A DNA stretch of 12,120 nucleotides from Pseudomonadota bacterium (GTDB lineage: Bacteria > Bdellovibrionota > Oligoflexia > Oligoflexales > Oligoflexaceae): NCBI GenBank assembly GCA_029556045.1, contig JAKQGS010000428.1:1-12120 (forward strand), read 5' to 3'. Both the position numbers and the translations under genes were made by a program. Under the pieces are notes generated by a model that worked only from the letters and a program-made list of their open reading frames with translations, had not been told where the DNA came from and searched no databases. Numbering within the stretch: position 1 is the stretch's first letter; each line of letters starts with the position of its first letter. This document shows positions 1 to 5,183 of the stretch, piece by piece.

Positions 1-548
1 TGATCGGGGGAGAGAGCCCCTTGTTTGCAGATATGCGGGTTAAGATCAAACAATATAAAGAGGACGTGATTTTCAAGGGATTCGTGGACGACAAGGCCCT
101 GCGGGACTACTACCGCCATGCCAGTTTGGTGGCCTATCCGAGCCTGTATGAAGGTTTCGGATTTCCCCCGTTGGAAGCCATGGCCAGCGGAGTGCCGGTG
201 GTAACCACCAATACCTCGTCGATACCCGAGGTCGTGGGAGATGCGGCCCTGATGGTGAGTCCCTACGACTCTGAGCAGCTGGCGGAAACCATGGCGGACG
301 TATTGAGTCAACCTGAGTTACGGGTCGATCTCAGTCGCCGTGGTCTTCAGCAGGTCAAAAAGTTCAACTGGTATCGGGTTGCCCGCAATGTTCTGGGGGT
401 CTACCACGAAGCCTTTCATGACAAAGCAGCGGGTCACACTGTGAGTGACCAGTCGTTTTTGCCGTTTTCTCTTTGGCAAAAGCTGGTTAAGCTGGAGCGT
501 GAGCGCATGGGAATAAAAAAACTGCCAGAGATGGGGACGACAACATGA
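1..548 (+). CDS. GT4-family glycosyltransferase, C-terminal part (5' end outside window)
   Basis: This is the C-terminal half of a GT-B fold glycosyltransferase of the GT4 (glycosyl transferases group 1) type. Such enzymes move a sugar from a nucleotide-sugar donor to a lipid, polysaccharide or other acceptor on the cytoplasmic face of the membrane. The reading frame is open to the left edge (first full codon at position 3), so the TTG at 21 is not likely to be the true start and the gene is cut by the window. The donor-site signature is clear: the segment [10 protein letters not shown] (about bases 147-176) holds the two glutamates of the EX7E motif, and the following GVPVV and [11 protein letters not shown] segments are typical of the family. 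The C-terminal helix with FNW (364-372) is also usual; the last 50 or so residues are a less typical, charged tail. Its stop overlaps the asnS start (ATGA at 545-548), which suggests translational coupling. The acceptor cannot be told from this fragment. Confidence 0.93.
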   Translation, partial: IGGESPLFADMRVKIKQYKEDVIFKGFVDDKALRDYYRHASLVAYPSLYEGFGFPPLEAMASGVPVVTTNTSSIPEVVGDAALMVSPYDSEQLAETMADVLSQPELRVDLSRRGLQQVKKFNWYRVARNVLGVYHEAFHDKAAGHTVSDQSFLPFSLWQKLVKLERERMGIKKLPEMGTTT

Positions 549-1936
549 GCGGGCGCAAGCAGATCAGGGAGATTCTCAAGGGAGCGGTTGATGGCATGGC
601 TGTGACCGTGCATGGTTGGGTGCGATCCAAAAGGGTTTCTAAGAATTTTGCTTTTGTGGTGATCAATGACGGTTCCCAGCAGGATGATCTGCAACTGGTG
701 GTGGACGCATCGTCGCCCGCGTTTGGTGCGTTAGATCGCGTGAACACCGGAGCCGCGATCAAGGTGGACGGGGTTATGAAGGCATCTCCCGGTAAAGGGC
801 AAGCTTGGGAAGTTCAAACGACGACCCTTGAAGTGCTGGGAGACGCTGACCCGGAAACATATCCCCTGCAGAAAAAAGGGCATAGCCTGGAATTTTTGCG
901 GGAAATTGCTCATCTGAGGGGGCGTTCCAATACATTTGGAGCTGTCTTTCGTGTCCGCAATACGCTTTCCATGCTGGTGCATGAGTTTTTTCAATCTCAG
1001 GGATTTATTTGGGCCCATACCCCTATCATTACAGCCAGCGACTGCGAGGGTGCGGGTGAGATGTTTAATATTTCAACCCTGGATCCAAAAAACCCTCCCC
1101 GCACCGTTTCGGGAGAGATCGATTACAGCAAGGACTTTTTTGGCAAGCGTGCTCACCTGACCGTAAGTGGGCAGCTGAACGGTGAAGCTTTGGCGCTGGC
1201 CTTGGGTAAAGTTTATACATTTGGACCAACATTTCGAGCGGAAAACTCCAACACGAGTCGACATCTGGCGGAGTTTTGGATGATTGAACCAGAGGTGGCC
1301 TTTGCGGATCTCCAGGATAATATGATCCTGGCAGAAGAGTTTCTGCGGACGATATTCAGTGGGGTTTTGAGTCGCTGCGAAGCGGAGTTGGCCTTCCTCG
1401 AAAAACATTATGAAGGTTCGTCCATCGCGGCTCTCCGTGCCCTAGCTGATCAACCATTTGCCCGGATTCGTTATACCGATGCAGTTCAGGAACTGAAGAA
1501 GTCCGGTAAAAAATTTGAGTTTGAGGTGGAATGGGGCAAAGATCTGCAGTCTGAGCATGAACGCTTCCTGACGGAAGAAATCTTCAAATGTCCTGTGATT
1601 GTTTCGGACTATCCCAAGGATATTAAAGCATTTTATATGCGCCTCAATCCCGATGAGCGCACGGTGGCCGCCATGGATGTCCTGGTCCCTCGTATCGGAG
1701 AGATCATTGGTGGATCGCAGCGGGAAGATCGGGTGGCGGTGCTGGAGTCACGGATGGCGGCAATGGGCATTCCCACGACTGACCTGCAGTGGTATCTCGA
1801 TCTACGGCGCTTTGGAGGAGTACCTCATGCCGGGTTTGGTCTCGGTTTCGAGAGATTGGTGCAGTACGTGACGGGTATGGGGAACATCCGCGATGTGATT
1901 CCCTTCCCCCGTGCGCCACAAACCATTGAATTTTAA
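545..1936 (+). CDS. asnS: Asparaginyl-tRNA synthetase (AsnRS)
   Basis: This cytoplasmic class IIb aminoacyl-tRNA synthetase charges tRNA-Asn with asparagine using ATP. At 463 residues it is full length (the E. coli enzyme has 466). Residues about 18-98 form the N-terminal OB-fold anticodon-binding domain, with VHGWVRSKR at 22-30. The catalytic domain follows: motif 2 is FRAENSNTSRHLAEFWMIEPE-like around 230-250, with the conserved arginine R231 and the glutamates E245-E249 region seen in Asx/Lys enzymes. Motif 3 is GFGLGFER at 430-437, with its ATP-binding arginine R437. The segment EGAGEMF (168-174) and PFPRAP near the C-terminus also fit AsnRS rather than AspRS. The ATG at 545 lies inside the end of the upstream glycosyltransferase gene, with a weak purine-rich GATGGGGA stretch before it. 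No convincing terminator follows; the rplM promoter begins about 50 bases after the stop. Nothing looks damaged. Confidence 0.98.
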   Translation: MSGRKQIREILKGAVDGMAVTVHGWVRSKRVSKNFAFVVINDGSQQDDLQLVVDASSPAFGALDRVNTGAAIKVDGVMKASPGKGQAWEVQTTTLEVLGDADPETYPLQKKGHSLEFLREIAHLRGRSNTFGAVFRVRNTLSMLVHEFFQSQGFIWAHTPIITASDCEGAGEMFNISTLDPKNPPRTVSGEIDYSKDFFGKRAHLTVSGQLNGEALALALGKVYTFGPTFRAENSNTSRHLAEFWMIEPEVAFADLQDNMILAEEFLRTIFSGVLSRCEAELAFLEKHYEGSSIAALRALADQPFARIRYTDAVQELKKSGKKFEFEVEWGKDLQSEHERFLTEEIFKCPVIVSDYPKDIKAFYMRLNPDERTVAAMDVLVPRIGEIIGGSQREDRVAVLESRMAAMGIPTTDLQWYLDLRRFGGVPHAGFGLGFERLVQYVTGMGNIRDVIPFPRAPQTIEF

Positions 1937-1985
1937 GGTTAAATGAGGTTGTAGCGACAATTGGGCCCTGATTCTGAACAAGGTG

Positions 1986-2015
1986 TTGACCATGAATCAT
2001 TTCTTCAGATATAGT
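1986..2015 (+). promoter_or_regulatory. Sigma70-type promoter for rplM-rpsI
   Basis: A TTGACC -35 element (1986-1991) and a TATAGT -10 element (2010-2015) are separated by 18 bases. Each matches the consensus at five of six positions. The predicted transcription start is near 2022, giving a leader of about 66 bases before rplM. It lies in the only sizeable gap between asnS and rplM, where a ribosomal protein promoter is expected. The elements are seen directly; activity is inferred. Confidence 0.7.
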
Positions 2016-2019
2016 CCGC

Positions 2020-2042
2020 CCTCTGTATAGCGCTCATAGAGG
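2020..2042 (+). promoter_or_regulatory. Hairpin in the rplM leader
   Basis: CCTCTGT (2020-2026) can pair with ATAGAGG (2036-2042), seven pairs including one G-U, around a nine-base loop. The predicted transcription start (about 2022) lies at its left foot, so the RNA would begin with this structure. A mutually exclusive smaller hairpin, GAGG/CCTC around 2039-2050, shares the right arm, and GCCCT (2018-2022) can also reach AGGGC (2052-2056). In E. coli, L13 represses its own operon through the rplM leader; whether this leader acts in that way is inference only. Confidence 0.35.
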
Positions 2043-2087
2043 TTACCTCATAGGGCCTTTGCCGATAGATTTTGGAGTAAAAAGTTA

Positions 2088-2537
2088 ATGAAAACGCACA
2101 GTGTGAAAGCAGCTGACATCAAAAAACAATGGGTCATTGTTGATGCAGCGGATCAAGCCTTGGGTCGGGTAGCCTCTCAAATCGCCTACCTATTGCGCGG
2201 CAAACACAAAACCACCTTTGTTCCGCACCTTGACGGTGGTGATAATGTGGTTGTCATCAATGCTGATAAAATCCGCCTGACCGGTTTGAAGTGGAAAGAT
2301 AAGGTTTACTACCACCACACAAGTTATGTTGGCGGTATCAAGGCGATCAAAGCTGACGATCTGGTGAAGAAAGATCCCAGCAGAATGATTTCCCACGCCG
2401 TGAAAGGCATGTTGCCGGCCAATAAGTTGGGTCGTCAAATTCTTAAAAATATGAAAGTTTACAGTGGCGCTGAGCATCCGCATGAGGCTCAAAAGCCAGT
2501 AGCGGCGCAAAAGCGTACGATCGGCAAGGGAGAGTAA
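2088..2537 (+). CDS. rplM: Large ribosomal subunit protein L13 (uL13)
   Basis: L13 is an early-assembling protein of the 50S subunit that binds 23S rRNA. The 149-residue product covers the whole family length (142 in E. coli) with a few extra residues at the C-terminus. Family segments are easy to see: WVIVDAADQALGRVAS near residues 15-30, LRGKHKTTFVPHLDGGDNVVVINA around 36-59, the tyrosine-histidine run YYHHTSYVGG about 79-88, and KGMLPANKLGRQILKNMKVYSG at about 105-126. The ATG at 2088 is preceded by GGAG (2074-2077), a slightly long spacing of ten bases. It is followed after three bases by rpsI, the universal rplM-rpsI pairing. The promoter at 1986-2015 probably drives both. Confidence 0.98.
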   Translation: MKTHSVKAADIKKQWVIVDAADQALGRVASQIAYLLRGKHKTTFVPHLDGGDNVVVINADKIRLTGLKWKDKVYYHHTSYVGGIKAIKADDLVKKDPSRMISHAVKGMLPANKLGRQILKNMKVYSGAEHPHEAQKPVAAQKRTIGKGE

Positions 2538-2540
2538 TTC

Positions 2541-2933
2541 ATGGCTTCAAAGGCAGTCCACACCGTTGGCAAAAGAAAAACCGCGATCGCTCGCGTTTGG
2601 GTTAAACCTGGTAATGGTACGATCACCATCAATAACAGAACGATGGATGATTACTACCTGCGTGCCACATCCAAAATGGTGATCATGCAGCCGCTGGAGC
2701 TGACCGGTACCGCTGGTAAGTACGACATTAAAGTAAATGTCTGTGGTGGTGGTCTAAATGGTCAGGCTGGTGCTATACGTCATGCAATTAGCCGTGCGTT
2801 GTGCGTGATTGACCCTGAAAACCGCACTGCACTGAAAGTCGAGGGTCTTTTGACCCGTGATGCTCGTAAGAAAGAGCGGAAAATGTACGGTCTTAAATCT
2901 GCTCGTGCCCGTTATCAGTTCTCCAAACGTTAA
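2541..2933 (+). CDS. rpsI: Small ribosomal subunit protein S9 (uS9)
   Basis: S9 lies in the head of the 30S subunit, and its basic C-terminal tail reaches toward the P-site tRNA. The 130-residue length is exactly as expected. Visible hallmarks are the N-terminal VGKRKTAIARVWVKPGNG segment (residues 9-26), the glycine-rich VCGGGLNGQAGAIRHAISRAL segment in the middle, and the C-terminal KKERKMYGLKSARARYQFSKR tail ending in the invariant lysine-arginine. It starts three bases after the rplM stop, with GGGAG inside the last rplM codons as ribosome binding site. A strong hairpin follows 26 bases after its stop. Confidence 0.98.
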   Translation: MASKAVHTVGKRKTAIARVWVKPGNGTITINNRTMDDYYLRATSKMVIMQPLELTGTAGKYDIKVNVCGGGLNGQAGAIRHAISRALCVIDPENRTALKVEGLLTRDARKKERKMYGLKSARARYQFSKR

Positions 2934-2959
2934 TATTGCATTGCAGTTGCAAAACGACG

Positions 2960-2998
2960 AAGGAGATGGGTTGTTTAAACTCATCTCCTTGTTTTCTT
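2960..2998 (+). terminator. Strong hairpin after rpsI, terminator or attenuator
   Basis: AAGGAGATG and the bases after it (2960-2972) pair with 2978-2990 to give a 13-pair stem (one G-U) around a five-base loop, followed by GTTTTCTT (2991-2998). This has the shape of a Rho-independent terminator, although the T-tract is interrupted. It stands only 16 bases before the next gene, leaving no room for a new promoter between them, so partial read-through is likely. Confidence 0.8.
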
Positions 2999-3014
2999 AA
3001 AGAGGAAATAGACG

Positions 3015-3356
3015 ATGGCCGAAACAATTGATGATCTTTCCATTGAATATATTGAAGATGAGAAAGTTGTAGTCAAGCAGCTGGAAAAAAACGTCCTGAC
3101 TCGTGGTAACTGGACCACGATCATGTATTTGTTTCAGGAGATGAATAAAAAAACCGGAGAATACGGTGCCCCTAAGGTATCGATTCGCCGCTACCAAAAA
3201 CGCAACGGCGTCTATCGTCAGCAGAGTAAATTTAACATATCCAGCGCCAAGCAGGGGCGGGAAATCATTAAGGCTCTTGAGACTTGGTTTCCTGCTGGAA
3301 CTGAGGCCGCTACTGGTGCTGGATCTGAGGCCGACGACGATTCCAGTGGCGATTAA
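3015..3356 (+). CDS. Small protein, possible PC4-like single-stranded nucleic acid binder
   Basis: This 113-residue acidic-ended protein has no name I can give with certainty. Residues about 28-92 look like one compact domain. The stretch from TRGNW (29-33) through KVSIRRYQKRNGVYRQQSKF (54-73) to the helix GREIIKALETWF (81-92) resembles the beta-sheet plus helix plan of PC4/YdbC-like proteins, which bind single-stranded DNA or RNA: a GW/GNW strand, a strand with an IR-x-Y/W motif and basic residues, then a final helix. Residues 94-113 are a disordered tail ending SEADDDSSGD; acidic tails occur on single-stranded DNA-binding proteins such as SSB. I recall similar proteins in delta-proteobacteria, but this is memory, not a search. 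AGAGGA at 3001-3006 is a good ribosome binding site. The gene begins just after the rpsI hairpin and has no visible promoter, so it probably depends on read-through from the rplM promoter. Confidence 0.85.
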   Translation: MAETIDDLSIEYIEDEKVVVKQLEKNVLTRGNWTTIMYLFQEMNKKTGEYGAPKVSIRRYQKRNGVYRQQSKFNISSAKQGREIIKALETWFPAGTEAATGAGSEADDDSSGD

Positions 3357-3481
3357 TTGATATTGGTAGAGCCTAAACCTCAGATGCCAGGCGTCGGGGA
3401 GTGGCGGCGCGGAGTATACGTCGGGTAAATGAGCACCGACGCGACGAAGACAACAGCGCAGATGGGGTTCAGAAATAAATT
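3357..3481 (+). other. Non-coding 3' region before the terminator
   Basis: This 125-base region lies between the 113-residue gene and the minus-strand gene's stop. No coding frame is supported. GCGTCGG (3391-3397) is repeated inverted as CCGACGC (3436-3442), 38 bases apart. With the terminator just downstream it would form the 3' untranslated part of the plus-strand transcript. Confidence 0.5.
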
Positions 3482-4186
3482 CTAGCGACGACCCCTAATA
3501 AGAAGCGCCCACAACCCTCCACGTTTTTTGTGGAGGGTTGTGTTTTTTAGGGCGTTAAGCTGGATTTGCCTTTTCTGGCGGAGTTCCAGGTAGTGGAGAG
3601 ACTTGCGGGCTGAATCGCCCCAGGTGGTATTCCACCAGCCGGCAGCATTCACTTCGATAATCGAATGGTGAGCCAGAGCTTTCGCGTCTCCACCAGAGTA
3701 AAGGGTGCCAGGATTCATGGTTGCCACGTGGATTGGCAAGCCCCAAGCGGTTATGACATGAAAGTCAGTCCCTTGAGGGGGGATCAAACGAATGATATCC
3801 AGCTCGCCGCAGAGGAATCCAGCCGTGACGACCAACGAAAGGCATTCCATCTTTTGAGTATGAGTACACAGAGCCTTAAAATCGTAAAATAAGAGTCCTG
3901 TGCTGAAACGGCCCGGAAGGACTTGAAGTTCAGCCCACCCAACAGGCTCATCGCCAAGGGAATCCAGGTATACCGTCCAACGTGCAGCGAGACACAAACC
4001 CTTCGCATTTCCTGACTTTGTGATTGGAAGGCACCGATAGACCTGCGCAATTGAGGAGCGTCTTCCTTCAGTAAACGCAATGATATCAACATCTTCCCAT
4101 GAATCTTCCGGCCGCCAGCGGATGTGGCGGGTATTGATGGCAACCCTGGGAAAAGGGCGTGGAGGTGTCTTTTTTGTTTTAATCAT
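3482..4186 (-). CDS. Hypothetical protein, tryptophan-rich, C-terminus overlapping a terminator
   Basis: I do not recognise this 234-residue protein. No alternative frame of similar length covers the region, and the hydrophobic-polar alternation looks like a folded protein. It has no signal peptide or membrane segment; the N-terminus is basic and proline-containing (MIKTKKTPPRPFPR). It carries nine tryptophans, including AGWWNTTWGD in the C-terminal third, and five cysteines with no metal-site spacing that I can see. The body appears to run to about residue 212. The last 20 or so residues, from LKNTTLHKKRGG on, are basic and are simply the translation of the terminator hairpin at 3511-3541. 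No Shine-Dalgarno sequence precedes the ATG; a TATAAT at 4204-4209 (minus strand) could give a very short leader. The gene is divergent from the bactofilin gene and convergent with the ribosomal block. It could be lineage-specific; a false ORF is less likely but possible. Confidence 0.62.
   Translation of the reverse strand: MIKTKKTPPRPFPRVAINTRHIRWRPEDSWEDVDIIAFTEGRRSSIAQVYRCLPITKSGNAKGLCLAARWTVYLDSLGDEPVGWAELQVLPGRFSTGLLFYDFKALCTHTQKMECLSLVVTAGFLCGELDIIRLIPPQGTDFHVITAWGLPIHVATMNPGTLYSGGDAKALAHHSIIEVNAAGWWNTTWGDSARKSLHYLELRQKRQIQLNALKNTTLHKKRGGLWALLIRGRR
3511..3549 (+). terminator. Rho-independent terminator closing the rplM-rpsI block
   Basis: ACAACCCTCCAC (3511-3522) and GTGGAGGGTTGT (3530-3541) form a perfect 12-pair stem around a GTTTTTT loop, followed by GTTTTTT (3542-3548). 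The T-tract lies on the plus-strand side, so the clear function is to stop plus-strand transcription 155 bases after the 113-residue gene. On the minus strand the run after the stem is GGGCGCTTCTT, much weaker. The hairpin lies inside the coding 3' end of the minus-strand gene at 3482-4186. Confidence 0.9.
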
Positions 4187-4203
4187 ATTGTTGTCAAAGT
4201 AAC

Positions 4204-4209
4204 ATTATA
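4204..4209 (-). promoter_or_regulatory. Candidate -10 element for the minus-strand hypothetical gene
   Basis: A perfect TATAAT on the minus strand lies 17 bases before the ATG at 4186, in an AT-rich divergent gap. The transcript would start near 4197, leaving a leader of only about 11 bases, consistent with the lack of a ribosome binding site. No good -35 element stands at the right distance, so this is tentative. Confidence 0.3.
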
Positions 4210-4243
4210 AAAGTTCGAGTGTAAATTTTTCTAAGAGATATTG

Positions 4244-4256
4244 GGAGAATAAAGTG
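4244..4256 (+). promoter_or_regulatory. Ribosome binding site fixing a GTG start for the bactofilin
   Basis: GGAG (4244-4247) lies six bases before GTG (4254-4256). The in-frame ATG four codons later (4266) has no comparable site, so the GTG is chosen. Confidence 0.7.
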
Positions 4257-4781
4257 TTTCAGCAGATGCAGCCCAAAAAAGAAGGGGGCAACAAGAGCTC
4301 CCGCAAGGTTGAAACGAACCGGGATACCGCTGTTACAATTTTAACAAGTGGATGTCATTTCAACGGCAAGCTTCATTGTCGCGGGTCTACCCGGATCGGC
4401 GGGCGCATCGAGGGGGAAATCCTTTCTGAAGGGCTTTTAATCATCGAAGATGAGGCCGTCATTTTGGCCAACATCCGGGCAGATGAGGCGATCGTGCAAG
4501 GACGCGTCAAGGGGCGAATCGAGGCGCGCAACCGTATCGAACTATGTCCTTCCAGCCATTTTGAAGGTGATATAGTCACACCGATTCTGATCGTTCAGGA
4601 GGGAGCCCAGTTTAACGGGCGCACCATCATGGTCTCCAGTGAGTCGGGCGAGTCGATGCAGCGGAACGCAACTCATTCTCCCAAGTTGTCGGCTGTCGGT
4701 GAGGGCGAGATTATTTCTGGAACCGCGGTTGTGCGCGATCAGGATCCTGTGGCAGGCAAGGTTGGGGAGCTACGAACTTAG
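4254..4781 (+). CDS. Bactofilin-family cytoskeletal protein
   Basis: Bactofilins polymerise without nucleotide into filaments of stacked right-handed beta-helices. They act at the cytoplasmic side of the membrane as scaffolds for cell-wall enzymes, stalks, polarity or chromosome-anchoring proteins. The central domain is at residues about 27-127 and shows the repeating turn pattern of the family: GKLHCRGSTRIGGRIEGEI (38-56), EGLLIIEDEAVILANIRADE, VQGRVKGRIEARNRIEL (81-97), FEGDIVTPILIVQEGAQFNG (103-122). The 26-residue basic N-terminal tail and the roughly 48-residue polar C-terminal tail are of normal kind; bactofilin tails are usually disordered. At 175 residues the size fits. The N-terminus lacks an obvious membrane helix but may carry a short membrane-touching peptide. 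It is the first plus-strand gene after the divergent gap, and two lipoprotein genes follow at 55 and 14 bases, suggesting a shared envelope role (inference). Confidence 0.93.
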   Translation: MFQQMQPKKEGGNKSSRKVETNRDTAVTILTSGCHFNGKLHCRGSTRIGGRIEGEILSEGLLIIEDEAVILANIRADEAIVQGRVKGRIEARNRIELCPSSHFEGDIVTPILIVQEGAQFNGRTIMVSSESGESMQRNATHSPKLSAVGEGEIISGTAVVRDQDPVAGKVGELRT

Positions 4782-4824
4782 GTTTTGATCATGGAATGCC
4801 AGAAAACTGTAATATCGGTTGGTT

Positions 4825-4839
4825 AGGGATTGTTGCATG
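4825..4839 (+). promoter_or_regulatory. Ribosome binding site fixing the start of the small lipoprotein
   Basis: AGGGA (4825-4829) is seven bases before ATG 4837-4839. The open frame extends upstream to a TTG at 4819, but that would put extra residues in front of a textbook signal peptide, so the ATG is preferred. Confidence 0.65.
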
Positions 4840-5169
4840 AAAAGAATTCTTTTTGCGGGACTTTGTTTGGTAACGAGCGCGTGTACACAGGAAACGCAGA
4901 ACGAGATAACCCGCAGTATCCAGAATTGGACCGGAACCAATGGTGTGCTGGATGTTATGAGCAGCGATAAGGTTATGTACCGTTTCATCAATATCGATAA
5001 ACTGTCGACAGCAACAGAAACCGGGGGGACCGCAGTGCGTCCTTACCGTTTTGGTTATGGGGTATTCGATAAAAATCTGAACTATGTTCAAGATCCCGGC
5101 GAAAAAAAAATCTATTTTGAAATCAGTGATTACTCCACAAATTATATCTTTTACGAAAATCCATTTTAA
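4837..5169 (+). CDS. Small predicted lipoprotein of unknown function
   Basis: I do not recognise the family. The 110-residue product starts MKRILFAGLCLVTSAC, a basic start, a short hydrophobic core and a cysteine at position 16. This fits a type II (lipoprotein) signal peptide, although threonine at -3 is not the ideal lipobox residue. After lipid attachment the mature part would be about 95 residues, held at the inner or outer membrane. It is polar and rich in aromatic residues (Tyr and Phe) toward the end: VRPYRFGYGVFDKNLNYV, then IYFEISDYSTNYIFYENPF, which looks like beta strands. No catalytic motif is visible. It sits 55 bases after the bactofilin gene and 14 bases before the next lipoprotein gene, so co-transcription with the latter is very likely. 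Confidence 0.8.
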   Translation: MKRILFAGLCLVTSACTQETQNEITRSIQNWTGTNGVLDVMSSDKVMYRFINIDKLSTATETGGTAVRPYRFGYGVFDKNLNYVQDPGEKKIYFEISDYSTNYIFYENPF

Positions 5170-5183
5170 AACGAGGTACTCCC

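Noticed and set aside
487..762. Minus-strand open frame across the glycosyltransferase-asnS junction
   Set aside because: It is fully covered by two recognised plus-strand genes and has a non-protein-like composition.
2954..2998. Hairpin after rpsI as part of a riboswitch for the next gene
   Set aside because: It is a single simple stem without the conserved multi-helix core of a known riboswitch; terminator or attenuator is enough to explain it.
3391..3442. Inverted repeat GCGTCGG/CCGACGC
   Set aside because: Only seven pairs with a 38-base loop; it is compatible with chance, and no small RNA gene is otherwise supported.
3784..4143. A second, 119-codon minus-strand frame within the hypothetical gene
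   Set aside because: It overlaps the longer frame at 3482-4186 on the same strand; the longer one covers the whole gap and starts near a TATAAT, so it is the better choice.
4785..4815. TTGATC and TAATAT, a possible promoter before the small lipoprotein
   Set aside because: Each matches only four of six consensus positions and the spacing is 19 bases, too weak to list.
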